Counted from the stretch's first letter, positions 1 to 11,150 are shown. The stretch is 64,000 nucleotides of DNA from Nematopogon swammerdamellus (GCA_946902875.1 OX336349.1:20421891-20485890), one strand, 5' to 3'. Notes: generated from the sequence alone by a model not told the origin. Translations and numbers: made by a program.

Positions 1-56
1 TCCAGTTCACCAAGGTGTTATGAGCTGATTTAGCCAACCTTATCAGATTATATTTA
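1..56 (+). repeat. SINE-A 3' tail fragment
   Basis: It matches the SINE-A tail (TTCACCAAGGTGTTATG, then GTAGCCAACC-like) seen complete at 34705-35148. The left part lies outside the window. Confidence 0.7.
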
Positions 57-360
57 AAAAAACCGGCCAAGTGCGAGTCGGACTCGCGCACCGGGGTTTC
101 CGCACCACAAAAAATATTGAAAAAAAAACACGTTTCTTGTCCATACAAGAAATTAAGGGCGTTCCCATGAACCCCCCTTAATTTTTTACTTTTTCTTTTT
201 TTTATTGTTTGTTATATCCGCCATAAAAACACATAATTTCAACGGGCTAATTACGGTTCAAGAGATACAGCCCTCGGGCAGACGGACGGACAGACAGACA
301 GACAGACGGCGGCGTAGGCTTAGTAATGGGCTTCCGTACGGGATACGGAAACCTAAAAAC
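57..360 (-). mobile_element. MINE-2 MITE
   Basis: It runs from CCGGCCAAGTGCGAGT to GGATACGGAAACCTAAAAA with a (GACA/GACG)n tract at 280-310. Both the AGGGTTCCGTA-type end and the (GTCY)n microsatellite are published hallmarks of lepidopteran MINE-2. Confidence 0.8.
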
Positions 361-389
361 TAAGCTTACTAAGTTCTTTCTTTAACTCT

Positions 390-422
390 TGGCCAATGAT
401 CTGCTCAAAAGATCATTGGCCA
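390..422. repeat. Perfect hairpin
   Basis: The arms TGGCCAATGATCT (390-402) and AGATCATTGGCCA (410-422) are perfect with a 7-base loop. Imperfect pairing continues outward through CTTTCTTTA / TAAAGAAAG. Confidence 0.75.
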
Positions 423-429
423 GGAGGTA

Positions 430-1150
430 AAGAAAGATGATTTAATAAATTTGTCCTTGTTGTGATCGCGCCACACCTTCTCGCAGTGCCGGACTTGTAC
501 TGTTCTTAAGTATAGGCCACTTGACATAGGAGTGTTACTAAGTCGCAATGGGGACTTAAAACCTTTACCCAAATGATATTTAGCATTTAATAGATCGAAT
601 ACTCTATCCACAAGTGACTTGCTTGAGTATTGCGTCCATAATCGCGCACAAACCTGACGGCTTACACTATACCAAAGCACAAGTGTTTGTTGTAATATTC
701 TATAGCGCCTTTGTAAATCTGCCGCCCCCTGAAGTCTGCCGCCCCTAGGCCGCGGCCTATACGGACGGCCTAATGGGAAATCCAGGACTGCCTTCTCGTC
801 TCGATAGGTCTCGTTGATTCGAAGCGAAAATGGGCAACCGGTTTCATCTGATTCCAAATTGTAGATTTGCAGAAACATTATCAAACATGGGTGTGGTGCG
901 GCTTTTTGTTTGTCAAAACAAAGCGCTCAGAACTCGTCCGCGAATGTTAGACACTCATCACATCACATCACATCACATCACATCACTATTGGCAATATAT
1001 CATCAACATCATCTCATCTCATCAATCAATATAAGCAAGTACTTGCCGAAGTATGTATTTTTTTTTCCTTTGCAATTCGCTCGACAAGCTTTTTGAAAGC
1101 AAATCGAAAACTTAACTATTTTTTTTTAGTACATTTTTTTAACGCTTGTT
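430..1150. other. Unassigned stretch with one open frame
   Basis: A minus-strand frame is open from 884 to 405 (159 codons). I recognise no domain, see no start context and cannot place it in a family, so it is not called as a gene. A short (CATCA)n run lies at 955-985. Confidence 0.3.
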
Positions 1151-1522
1151 AGGGTTCCGTATCCCTCGTACGGGACCCTATTATTAAGCCTACGCCGTTT
1201 GTCTGTCCGCCCGTCTGTCCGAGGTATGTATCTTTTGAACCGTAATAGTATATGCTGTGGTAATAGGTAGCCCGTTGAAATTTTCACAGAATATGTGATG
1301 TTATTATGGCCGATATAACAACAAATAAGAAAAATAAGAAAAGTAAAAAATTCACGGGCGTCCCCATACAAGAACTAAAAAGTGTATGCGCGCCATCTAC
1401 CTACCGAAAAGAGTATGAACCATTTTAACTAATACATAGATGGCGTGAGTAGCGCTGACCATGGCATGGCGATACGGAACCTTCGGTGCGCGAGTTCGAC
1501 TCGCACTTGGCCGGTTTTTTTT
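1151..1522 (+). mobile_element. MINE-2 MITE
   Basis: It starts AGGGTTCCGTATCC, has a short GTCTGTCC tract at 1200-1222 and ends in ACTCGCACTTGGCCGG plus T-run. Confidence 0.8.
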
Positions 1523-1565
1523 ATAAACGCTTTTTTTAATAGTTTTTTAAATCAAGTTTTATTCT

Positions 1566-1615
1566 TTTTATGTAAACCAACATGGGTGGCTGTGCCGAGG
1601 GACAAAATTCGTATC
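1566..1615 (-). mobile_element. LINE-J 3' tail fragment
   Basis: TTATGTAAACCAACATGGGTGGCTGTG matches the 3' end of LINE-J at 10338, read in antisense. Confidence 0.6.
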
Positions 1616-1842
1616 TCAGAAACGGCCAAAGAAGCATTGTACCTGAACGTACGTCTCGTATCAACATGGCACGCGCGCGCGCATGTCTGCCTGCGTACTT
1701 GTAAAGCCCGGGTTACACGGCCGACTGAATTCAACACAATTCATATGAACTGTTATATCGATAGATAGATCGGAAGAAAATAAGCTTTAATGGATAACAC
1801 AATTTTTTTTTCTATTATTATATTTTTATTGTAAGCTCGACA

Positions 1843-1975
1843 TTTATGGCGCCGAGGCAACCATGAGGTGTCTAACGGCGCCCATGGACATTCGGTCGTA
1901 TTTGGGGGTTGCGAATGCCATGCCGGCCTGACAGGTGCCCATTCACGCCCCTCTTGGAGGACCCGAGATTGTACT
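1843..1975 (-). mobile_element. LINE-D 3' stub
   Basis: In antisense it carries the tail shared with 8576-8760 (GGTGTCTAACGGCGCCCATG, then CCATGCCGGCCTGACAGGTG and CCTCTTGGAGGACCCGAGA). Confidence 0.7.
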
Positions 1976-2089
1976 AATTAAAACTAATGTTACATACAAG
2001 AAACGAACTTACCTTTAGAACTAAAAAAATCAATAATTAAATAAAATATATTTTAATTGAACTAAATAAACCTAAAATGAAATAATTTA

Positions 2090-2205
2090 TAATTTATTGC
2101 TTCAAAACATTTTACAGAAACAAGCACAATTTATAATTTGTATGAGGTGCAAAGGCAGAATTATCCCTTACAGAGATTTCTTTCAGTCTACCTTTAGTTG
2201 TTTGT
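2090..2205 (-). repeat. Interspersed LINE-tail repeat (short)
   Basis: The CAAAACATTTTACAGAAA to GAGGTGCAAAGGC...TTATCCCTTACAGAGAT segment recurs at 3153-3240 and, inverted, at 34470-34570. It looks like the 3' end of a non-LTR element ending in a simple repeat. Confidence 0.55.
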
Positions 2206-2497
2206 GATTCGTATATTGTGAATTATAAGTAGGTAGTACCAAAGTACTTAATTAATGTACTAACTCTCGAAATTATTTTTAAATATATTTCGGACAAATT
2301 TGTTCATTTAATCTGCGAGAAATGTCTTTAGTCGGTAATTGAAAAGAATAACTCCACTGTATCTCGTTGTTTTAGTGTGCTTAACCTCGAGAGCGCTCAG
2401 TCACGATCGCGACGCGGTCCACGCACACAACACACAGAAGCAGCGTCACTACTACAACCAGAGCCTAACGGACTTCGTGAGATAGAACATCTGTAGG

Positions 2498-2678
2498 TAC
2501 CCTAATCACGAGATTTAACCTACTACGCTACGCCGCGCCGTGTTCTCCGCATCATTTTGTATGGAGAAACGAAGTTCGCAAATCTATCACTAGAGGCGCT
2601 GCTCCGTTTCTCCATACAAAATCATGCGCAGAACACGGCGTAGCGTAGCGTAGTAGGTTAAATCTCGTGATTAGGGTA
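2498..2678. mobile_element. Palindromic MITE (TACCCTAATC family)
   Basis: The ends TACCCTAATCACGAGATTTA and its complement at 2659-2678 bracket an almost fully palindromic element. The same element occurs at 45619-45788 and 63030-63200. Confidence 0.85.
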
Positions 2679-2679
2679 C

Positions 2680-3150
2680 TGAAAGGGATAATTCGTTGGT
2701 TTTATCCAGCATAATGCCGTCCTAATTTACATCATTTCACTCTTCGGTCTACCTAAATGAGACTAACCCCTTTTATAATTTACTGCCATCAGTTGAGCAT
2801 TTTGGAGTCCGTCTAAAACCGCCCTAACGCCAGAACGGGTCCTCGGGCGATGAACGTTCCCGACCTTGTGTGTGGCATTCCGCGAGGCGGCCGAGGAGCG
2901 GTCAGACCGGTTGGCCGACCGGTCCGCTGACCGATCGGGCCGTCTATTGTCGATGCGTCATTTCTTTCTTCTTTCCACTCCCGGTGAGCAATTTAACTTG
3001 GACGTAATGAAAATGAAAATTGTTCTCGCTGAAATAGAAGTTTTCTTTGTGCGTTTGGTGGGAGTAGGTAGGTATTACAATGTAGGTACCTAGACTAGAC
3101 TAATGCAGGATTGTCTAGCTAGATCTAGGTGCAGTATTTTAAAATAAAAA
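2680..3150. other. Unassigned stretch
   Basis: Moderately GC-rich at 2820-2950 (a GCCGACCGGTCCGCTGACCG-like run) and otherwise AT-rich. No gene or known repeat was recognised. Confidence 0.3.
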
Positions 3151-3152
3151 TA

Positions 3153-3270
3153 CTCTATTGCTCCAAAACATTTTACAGAAATAAACACAATATAACATTT
3201 ACACGAGGTGCAAAGGCGGACTTATCCTTTGAAGTCCCTTTTTGCCAGCCTCGGTAGCTCAGTGGTCGAT
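3153..3270 (-). repeat. LINE-tail repeat next to a SINE-A head remnant
   Basis: A second copy of the 2090-2205 repeat runs to about 3240. It is followed by CCTCGGTAGCTCAGTGGTCGATCG (3248-3271), the tRNA-like start of SINE-A (+). Confidence 0.5.
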
Positions 3271-3730
3271 CGATATTACCAGTATATCGTTACATAAAAC
3301 AAATTTGCGAGTTTACCGCTTTTGCCGTGGAGACTCTTGGGGTGTGGAGCCTGGACGCCAAAGAACTGGCGAAGCGTTCGTGGGCGTTACCAGAGCGTTC
3401 CTCATCCAACACATAAGCTTGGACATTCAGCGGTGGAGCGGGAGGAACGCTGCTGCTCTCCTTGGGACTTCATCAACAGCCCTAATGGAGAAATTCCTTA
3501 TTTTAATTATGTAGTTTGTTGTTTCTTCCTTTTAACACTGTGTTAGCCTTAATTGTTTCTTTATTAATAAATAATTTTTAATTAAATATGTATTTATTGC
3601 AATCTTCATTGTAAAGAGTAATTTTTTTAATATTCCTTCAACCGTTTTTTTTAATTAGCCGTTTTACATCTTTCTTCCAGAAGGAACGTGAGCTAGCGAG
3701 TGTCCGACTCCTAAACTGACGCATATAGTG

Positions 3731-4112
3731 GGACACTATAAAATAACTGTCACTATTTAAAATTAAGCATTCACATGGTACCACCAGGATTCATTCAATG
3801 GCCACAAATTAAGACTCACAATTACATTTTCGAAAAGACTAAAATGCATCTCATATATTTGGACACTATAAAATAACTGTCACTATTTAAAATTAAGCAT
3901 TCACATGGTACCACCAGGACTATTGCAATGTCCACAAATTAACACTCATAATTACATTTTCGAAAGACTAAACTGCATCGCGTATAGTGGGACTCCATAA
4001 AATAACTGTCACTATTTAAATTTAAGCATTCACATGGTACCACCAGGATTCCTTCAACGGCCACAAATTAAGACTCACAATTACATATTCGAAAGACTAA
4101 AATGCATTTAGC
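3731..4112 (+). repeat. Tandem array, about 128-130 bp unit, 3 copies
   Basis: Units begin GGACACTATAAAATAACTGT at 3731 and 3861, and GGACTCCATAAAATAACTGT at 3989. Each contains CATGGTACCACCAGGA and ends near AAAATGCAT. No coding potential is visible. Confidence 0.85.
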
Positions 4113-4479
4113 TCTGTACAGTGCACTGCGTACGTCCTGCAGTTTGGTATGCGCGAGCATCAGGGCGAGTGATTGCATTACCCTGTTGCAGTTACCCCGG
4201 TGCATAATCAAGTGGTAGCGGACGAGATGTGCTTACGAAAATTAATCCTAGATTCTTTTCGCCCGGTAGCAGCGTGTATTAAAAACTCTCTCGTTTTTAG
4301 GGTCCCGTTGCAAAATGGGGAAAAGAGGACCCTATTTTGCTTGACGCAGAATGCGTCGCGTAACATAAGCTACGTGTGGTTCGACCCTAAAGTGTCTGGG
4401 GAAATTTCATTTGCTTGCGCGCAAGATGCCTGGGTTGTACTGTACGAGCAGGGAAATATATTCGCCATAAGCCCGGTAA

Positions 4480-4650
4480 GAACCGGTAAACTCTGGAACG
4501 CTCTACCTGCCCACATATTTCCCCCCAAGTTTAGTCTCGGGTCCTTCAAGAGAGGCGTGAATGGGCACCTGTCAGGCCGGCATGGCATTCGCAGCCTCCG
4601 CATGCGTCCATGGGCGTCGCTAGTCACCTTATGGGTGGCTCGAGGCCTTA
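4480..4650 (+). pseudogene. LINE-D ORF2 C-terminal stub
   Basis: The frame reads GKLWNALPAHIFPPKFSLGS then FKRGVNGHLSGRHG, the LWNxLPxxIF...SFKRxxxxHL pattern typical of the end of non-LTR ORF2. A 5'-truncated remnant; the open frame extending to 4173 has no recognisable reverse transcriptase. Confidence 0.7.
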
Positions 4651-4756
4651 CTATAACAAAACCCCAATCCGAACCTCATATAAATCTATTGTGTCGTCGT
4701 CGTGGTTATATTATGTGCATCGGCCAACAAATATCCAACACCGCTATGATTATTTT

Positions 4757-5142
4757 GTTTTTTTTTTTTATTGGAAATTGAGACGGTTGGCTACTACACC
4801 TACAACATCCGTGATGTCAGCCCATAACACCGGGTGAACTAGGTGCTATGTCAGTGCTTAGCTTCATTTCATGTCGGCTACACTGAACTGGACAGAAAAC
4901 ACGAACTATTTACATAGCCGTTTCGACCGATGTTTCATTAAGTGCGGTGGTACCAATCCGGGCATGATAAACCCTACCACCTAGTATGTTAAGAAGGGAA
5001 GGGACCTACAGTTTTACGTGGAATCCGAACCACGGTCAGCCTTCAACGCTCGAACGGTCACCCATCCAAGTACTGACCTGAGCTCGGTCAGTACTTTGCT
5101 TAACAACAGTCGACCGACCGCACCACTGAGCTACCTAGGATG
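4757..5142 (-). mobile_element. SINE-A, near full length
   Basis: In antisense order it has the T-run tail, body, shared central domain (CCCTACCACCTAGTA, then AAGGGACCTACAGTTTTA), 5S-like segment (about 5060-5105) and tRNA-like head ending GCACCACTGAGCTACCTAGG. Confidence 0.85.
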
Positions 5143-5429
5143 ACAGAATGAACATGAATGTTAGCCGAGGAGGGCTTAAGTTCATATCGACCGCCCCACC
5201 CGTCCCTCGCACCGTCTCCAACCCCTCAATCGCCCTCTCTTCCCCCCGTAATTTATTCAAAGCGTACGCTTCACACGGTCTGCGGGAAGCCTGGTGCAGC
5301 AAGGGTCCAGCGACACCAACGTAAAACAAAGAAAAATATATGGAAAGGGCACAACAAAATGGAAGCGTTGACAGTGCGCCTAGGGCTGGCAGGAGTGAGA
5401 TAATTTTAGTATGAAAGATCATCTCCTTG

Positions 5430-5668
5430 CTTTTGCATATCACTTCTTTTCCGCTAGGGTGTGGAACTGTCTCCCGGCGAGTGTGTTTAACCTGGGTGTC
5501 TTCAAACGTCTTATATCAACGGGCTAGACAGCCTAGCAACAGTCCGAAAATCTGCTGGCATGGCGCCTCACTGAGCGTGGTTTCGCGAGGAGAGGGGTTT
5601 TTGTATCTGTGGACTGCACCATTGGTCCCTTGACACAGCCACCCATATTGGTTTACATAAAAAAAGCT
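5430..5668 (+). pseudogene. LINE-J ORF2 end and 3' tail
   Basis: It encodes RVWNCLPASVFNLGVFKRLI, the C-terminal LINE motif. The tail follows (GCTGGCATGGCGCCTCACTG, then CACAGCCACCCATATTGGTT and A-run). Confidence 0.7.
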
Positions 5669-5717
5669 CTTGATAACGCAGTCGAAGAAAATTTGTAGAA
5701 AAAAATACAAAGTTTGA

Positions 5718-6163
5718 CAATATGGGGTCTGCCGCCCGCAATCTACTCCCTGCCTCTACTTTTTATGTTCGTCTGTCTGTATGTATGTTTGAAGTAAACT
5801 CTGGAACCATTGAATATATTTTGATGCGGTTTGCACCAATGTAATGAGTAGTTCTTGAGGTTCACTATAGGCTATTATACGATCACTCTAAATTTCCTTA
5901 GGGCTGAGCAGCATCAAAGAAAGTATGGTATGAACGGAATTTACTGTCGAATGGTAGTGCCAGATGGAGAGGGAAGAGAAGGACGGAGGGGAGGGGGTGG
6001 GGAAAAGAGGCGAATGAGGAGAGGGAGGGAGGGAAAGGGAGGGAGAGAGAGAGAGAGGGAGAGAGAATATAGGAAGCGATAGTTTATTATCAATATTTGC
6101 GTTTAAATCGGATTTGCTATTAAACCGAGTCTACCGCGAGCGAAGCCGCGGGCAAAAGCTAGT
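5718..6163 (+). mobile_element. Helitron-like element, 3' part
   Basis: It ends GCGAGCGAAGCCGCGGGC, then AAAAGCTAGT at 6163, the CTRRT end expected of Helitrons. It includes a purine-rich (GGGA/GAGA)n tract at 5970-6070. The left boundary is uncertain. Confidence 0.6.
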
Positions 6164-6206
6164 TTGAAAATTAAAAACCTGCATAATTAATATTTGTATG
6201 TACAAA

Positions 6207-6574
6207 CCGCGCGCGAGCTCCGAGGAAGTTTAAGGAATGTTGACGTAATAACCTAGTGCAGTGATTTAGTCGATATTACGTTATCGATATTAATTTTCTC
6301 CCTGTTCTCATTGCTCGTGCTCGCAATTTCTTCTTCATCCATATTAAATGTCTATTTGTACACACAAAATGAAGTGCGGTAATAACTTAAAGAGTAACGA
6401 ATTAACACGCGATTGACTAATACGCGCGCATATTACGAATACGGCATCGATGAGCGTGCTCTCGCGTCAAGGCCAACACTCGTACTAGGAGCGCGCGGGG
6501 TGTGAAGCGACGGTCGGGAGGGGCGCACACTCGCCCGCTTCCCCAGGCCCCGATTCCTCGGAGCTCGCGCGCGG
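6207..6574. mobile_element. GC-rich element with perfect 21 bp terminal inverted repeats
   Basis: The left end 6207-6227 (CCGCGCGCGAGC...GAGGAA) and right end 6554-6574 are exact reverse complements. The interior is CpG-rich on the right side. No target duplication or coding region was found. Confidence 0.7.
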
Positions 6575-6599
6575 ATAGTAGAACCTGAGATGATTGTAC

Positions 6600-7490
6600 A
6601 CCTGGTACCTCGCCTAGTACATCCGCGATGTCAGTCCCAAATCCTGTCGGAATTAGGTGCCAACTGCTTCTTCCCTTTAGTCTCGCTTATCCTCCTCACG
6701 GTACTGTCACTATATATATTTGAGGTTATAATGTATGTACGATTGAATATTCAAAGCTACGAGAAAAACTGTTCGAAACATGAGTATAATAACACTCGCC
6801 ACGGTGCCAGTCGACCCGTGATGCACCATAGTGCAATGGCAGAAAAGAACCCGCGAGCACAGAATACTTAATATACTATCGCCGCGAGTAATAGGCCCCA
6901 AACTTTATGAAAAGCTGCCTCAGTCCAACCTCAGTCACTAAAAGTGATTGAGAGTAATATTGTTTTTAGGTGGCGAATAAAGGACTTACTGTTAAACAAA
7001 CCTTATTACAAGGTAACTGAATGCCTTGATGACGAATTTAATGATTAATTTATTGTACAGTTTATTTGTACAAATTTGACTATTTTTATATGAGCATATT
7101 TGTGTGACCGATCGTCATTGGCGAACTATTGACGAGTAATTTAAATGACCACCATGTACCTAACATCATTTTTATGTGTGTGTCCAATTTTACATTACAA
7201 TAAATACAATACAATACAATATGGGGCACTTCTAATAAATTGCATGCGCAGTAAGACTCGATGTTCTGTCGTCACTGCCCACCCCTGCCTGGAATGCACG
7301 ATTAAGCATTGCGCGGAGAAAGCTACTGTCCGCTGAAGCGTGTAATGGTTCTATACACCCCTACCCCTACCACTTGTTGATTGAATGATTTCAAACGTTT
7401 TCTGGTCCATATTCATATGGAATAAATCCGATAGGGTTGATGTGTGCTGGACTTACGCGCGAATGCGTACCAATCGTTTATGCAGATCTT
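6600..7490. other. Unassigned stretch
   Basis: It has weak SINE-A-like similarity at 6600-6690 (CATCCGCGATGTCAGTCCC, GGAATTAGGTGCCA). The rest is AT-rich with no recognised gene. Confidence 0.3.
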
Positions 7491-7498
7491 TCGTCTAC

Positions 7499-7945
7499 AG
7501 AACCGGTAGCGTATTTCCGTGTTCAATAGGAGGCAGTATTGCTTTGAAACTCGCACGGGTTTGTTAAGCTATGGTATGGTTAAGCTAACTCCCTTTCCAA
7601 CTTGTGCTAAATTCAAGGATTCGTCTGTTCAAGGTATGAGCTTTGGTGGTTCATTGGTAGAGTAGAGTGTAGAAAACAGTGTATAAATGTTTCATGGTCG
7701 TGGAATCGAGTCCCCCTCGTCCAAGTAAATGTTTTTCTTTTACTTTTATGTGATAAGCATTGTTAGGTTAATAAAAATAGTTTATGGTAATTTTTTTATA
7801 ACCACAAACAAAAATTATCATCGAGAGTACGCCTTGAATTGAACACAAGTTTGAACAGGGAGTTAACTCAAAAAACCTGTGCTCGGTTCAAGACTGCCTC
7901 CTATTGAAAACGGAAAAGGAAATACGCGAACGGGTAAACCGTGGA
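7499..7945. mobile_element. Inverted-repeat element with a tRNA-like core
   Basis: Arms at 7499-7620 and 7815-7945 pair imperfectly and share TTCAATAGGAGGCAGT, TAACTCCC and AATTCAAGG in inverse orientation. Between them, 7645-7730 reads like a decayed tRNA: GGTTCATTGGTAGAG, then GGAATCGAGTCCC. Confidence 0.5.
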
Positions 7946-8054
7946 TCGCTTTCCGGGTGGACGTTCATGGTACATCTTCTCTCCTTCCAAAATCTTTGGC
8001 TCACCCCCATTGATGCAGCCGTCCACTATGTGATGAAATATTCCCCTTCCGTTG

Positions 8055-8284
8055 CCCTTTACTAGGTGGTAGGCTCAAATTGTAGCCGACTGGGTTGGTA
8101 CCACAGTACATGGATGTGAGATGGCCGCATAGCAGCCTCGGCTGTGTTCTTCTCTAGTCCAGTACAGCCAGGAATCCAGAGAAGTCTCCGGTATGGCACC
8201 TAGCTTCTCGGAGGTGATATTGGCTGGTCGGAGCATGCGCTTTGTCCCCTCCGACTCAGCCACCCATACCGGATTACAAAAAAA
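8055..8284 (+). mobile_element. SINE-C, 5'-truncated
   Basis: It runs from TTACTAGGTGGTAGGCTCAA through the body to the tail CAGCCACCCATACCGGATTA with an A-run. Confidence 0.8.
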
Positions 8285-8575
8285 AACTCCCTCCCGCCGC
8301 TCAGTTGTCTGCTGTTCGTCGCTTGTCACACGACTAGGGGCTGGGGACAAATTTAATTTAGCTCCATCCGCCTACTTGCCCGTTCGCGCTTTCGCGTTTT
8401 TTTGTTGGCCGTTTTTCACGACTGAGTGACGTCACATCGGCGGCGACAGTTGCTGGGTATCAGGATAAACGGTAAAGTTTTTGAAATAACGGCATTTATT
8501 AATGGGCAAAGCGAAAGTTTGCTAGTGTGAAACTTTCTGTAAGGGTTGAATTGAGTACAATTCTCATTTTAGCTG

Positions 8576-8762
8576 TTTCGGTAAACTCTGGAACGCTCTC
8601 CCTGCTCATATATTCCCTCCCAAGTACAGTCGCGGATCCTTCAAGAGGGGCGTGAATGGGCACCTGTCTGGCCAGCATGGCATTCGCAACCCCTGCATAC
8701 GACCGAATGTCCATGGGCGTTGTTAAACACCTTATGGGTGGCTCGGCGCCATATGTCGCGCT
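8576..8762 (+). pseudogene. LINE-D ORF2 end and 3' tail
   Basis: The frame reads GKLWNALPAHIFPPKYSRGS then FKRGVNGHLSGQHG. The tail carries CACCTTATGGGTGGCTCGGC. 5'-truncated. Confidence 0.7.
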
Positions 8763-8794
8763 AACAAAAAAAATAAACAAAAAAATAGGTAGCT

Positions 8795-8902
8795 AATTGA
8801 AACTTTCAGAGAATATGTGTTATTTATTATGGACAGACAGACTTCGCGTAGGTTTAGTAATAAATATGATCCCGTACGGTAGGTACGGAACCATAAAAAG
8901 AG
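8795..8902 (-). mobile_element. MINE-2 fragment
   Basis: It retains GGACAGACAGAC, AGGTTTAGTAATA and TACGGAACCATAAAAA. Confidence 0.6.
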
Positions 8903-9092
8903 AAAAATAAAATGGCTGTCGCTAGGCACCATATACATGCGACGTATTCTGAAACTTGTGTTTATTTTCTTCAAAACCCGTCGATGATGATGTGATGTGA
9001 TCAGTGATGAGTTTAGCTAGACTTCAGCCAGAGCTTGAAAACGAAATTTCCAAAATTTACTACACTCTAATTAGTTTAAAACTAATAATCAA

Positions 9093-9942
9093 TCAATACT
9101 AATAATAAATCTGTAAGGGATGGTCATGGAGTAAGTACCTTTGTTTTATATGAGATACTGCGTTTGTAGACTCTAGTATATATGATACTAAAACTAAATT
9201 GACGATTTTTCGAAATATTTTCTGTATGTATGTATGTTCCTCCATAACTCTTAAACCGATGATCCGAATTCGATGAAACTTAGTACAAGCACATTTAACT
9301 ATACGCGACACAGGATAGGCTAAATTCCGTTCTGGTTACGCTAAGATGCGGCTCTCATGCAAACCGAATTGGTACGCGCGCCGAAATAAAGTTACCTACG
9401 GTGGCCCGCTACCGTGGGTAGGTACTTACTTTCTTCTTTTTAACCGACTTCAAAAAAGGAGGAGGTTCTATGTTCGGCTGTATGTATTTTTTTTTATGTA
9501 TGTTCAGCAATATCTTCCCCAATTGTGAACCGATTTCGATGATTCTTTTTGTGTTCGGTTCAGTCTAGCTCCAAGGTGGTCCCATTTTTTTTTTGGTCAA
9601 GATCGGATTGGAAAGCGAGGCGGAATCGCGAGGCCGAAGGCCGAGCGATTCCGCCGAGTACATTAATATGAAATAAAAATTACTAAAAAAACTGTGAAAT
9701 AAAAAACTATTTAAAAAAATATAAAAACCGCCTTCAAAAATGTATGAAATGAAAAAATAAAAATCAAACCCTAGAGTTGAAGGCGGTGGTGCTAAAGCAA
9801 GCAAAAATAACCGACCGCCTTCAACTCTAGGGTTCGATTTTTATTTTTTTATTTCATACATTTTTGAAGGCGGTTTTTATATTTTTTTAAATAGTTTTTA
9901 AATACGAATTTCACCCGAGCGGAGCTGCGGGCAAAAGCTATA
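9093..9942 (+). mobile_element. Helitron-like element, interrupted at 9444-9894
   Basis: It starts TCAATACTAATAATAAATCT and ends GCGGGCAAAAGCTATA (expected CTAGT, mutated). It is collinear with 56296-56648, which lacks the insertion. Confidence 0.75.
9444..9894 (+). mobile_element. CCGACTTC-family element inserted in a Helitron
   Basis: The 7 bp duplication TTTTTAA (9437-9443 and 9895-9901) flanks the element, and the uninterrupted site is readable at about 56610. The right half (9702-9891) is a long hairpin with arms of about 85 bp. Related copies are at 42935-43480 and 34853-34908. Confidence 0.8.
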
Positions 9943-9949
9943 GAGCATA

Positions 9950-10330
9950 ATATTGACAGGTGCGTTCTCTCTTTACACCCTTACACTCTATGGATCACTT
10001 CTGATTCTGTAGGATTGTGCTTGCTAGACTGTCGCGCGAAGCGTGATGTTTAGCTTTTAGCCTCAAGCTTTTGAAGGCTCTGGGTGATATCAAACAACAT
10101 TTATTGTTCTGGTTTAAGCGCGCCTACGTGCGTGGACTGCTTACTCGACACAGAATTATTATTATAGACGCTTATGAAGTTTATTGGGGCCGGGGAATAA
10201 GCCATTATGTTTGCTTTATGGATATTGGCCTTGTTATTAGTTAGGTAAAATTTTGTCATAAAATATCGTATTTCAGGGCAAACGAGCGACCACCTTCGCT
10301 TTGGAGAACATGAAATTAGAAATTACCACA
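9950..10330. other. Unassigned stretch
   Basis: AT-rich with no recognised gene or repeat. Confidence 0.3.
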
Positions 10331-10337
10331 TTAACAA

Positions 10338-10905
10338 TTTTTTTATGTAAACCAACATGGGTGGCTGTGTCGAGAAACCAATGGTACAGTCGACAGCCAA
10401 AAACCCCTCTCCTCACGAAACCACGCTCAGTGAGGCGCCATGCCAGCAGATTTGCGGACTGTTGCTAGGCTGTCTAGCCCGTTGAAACGACGTTTGAATA
10501 CACCCAGGTTAAAGGATTCAGGAAACACACTCGCCGGGAGGCAGCCTCAAAAGCCCAATGACAACAACAAATGGGTGCTCAGTTTCTCTGCGGCGAGTGC
10601 TGCGAAGATAGGTTGGATGGCAAGGAATAAGGGAAGCAAGTTCCTCCGAGCAGCGTCCATGATAGTACCTGTAGAACAGACTAAGTGACCTCACAAATCG
10701 TCTGTGACTGAGAGACTCCATATCATCAGTCAGTTTCGGGTCTCCCACCAGACGGACGGCTCGGCGCTGTATTGAATCCAAGGACGCCAACAGATACTGG
10801 GGGCTGCCTTCCCAAATGTGGCTACAGTATTCCATCACCGGCCTAACAATGGAAATTATAGTAAAATAAATATATTTACATAACACGACTAAGGGATAAG
10901 CACAA
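10338..10905 (-). pseudogene. LINE-J (Jockey/CR1-like) ORF2 3' end
   Basis: In antisense it encodes VRPVMEYCSHIWEGSPQYLL, SIQRRAVRLVGDPKL and LSLFYRYYHGRCSEELA, conserved sequence C-terminal to the reverse transcriptase of many insect non-LTR elements. The frame then breaks, and the 3' tail ends at a T-run near 10338. The RT domain is absent. Confidence 0.75.
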
Positions 10906-11150
10906 GATGCCGTGCTAAAGGGCGACAGGCTCGCCACCTCTCACCTTGGCACGGTACTTCCACCGAGTCATGCAGCAGGTGGGTCTTTGTGCCTTACTTG
11001 CTGCTTGATCGATTTAATCTTGTTGGAATACTTAGCGAAACGTGGTGGTCGGTGTTGTGCTGTAATTTACCAGAGTACTTGCACCCCAACACCGATTACT
11101 CTGCTTACTCCGCTTGTCGGGATACGGCGCGGCGTGTGGTGTGTGTTGGC
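10906..11150 (+). repeat. Repeat E copy
   Basis: It has CTAAAGGGCGACAGGCTCGC, CACCGAGTCATGCAGCAGGT, TACTTGCTGCTTGAT and TTACTCTGCTTACTCCG in the order seen in all E copies. Confidence 0.75.

Noticed and set aside
405..884. 159-codon minus-strand ORF as a gene
   Set aside because: No recognised domain, no splice or promoter context; kept only as an unassigned open frame.
4173..4781. 202-codon open frame as a host gene
   Set aside because: Only the part with LWNALPAHIF and SFKRGVNGHL is recognisable, and it is a LINE-D C-terminal stub also seen elsewhere in the window.
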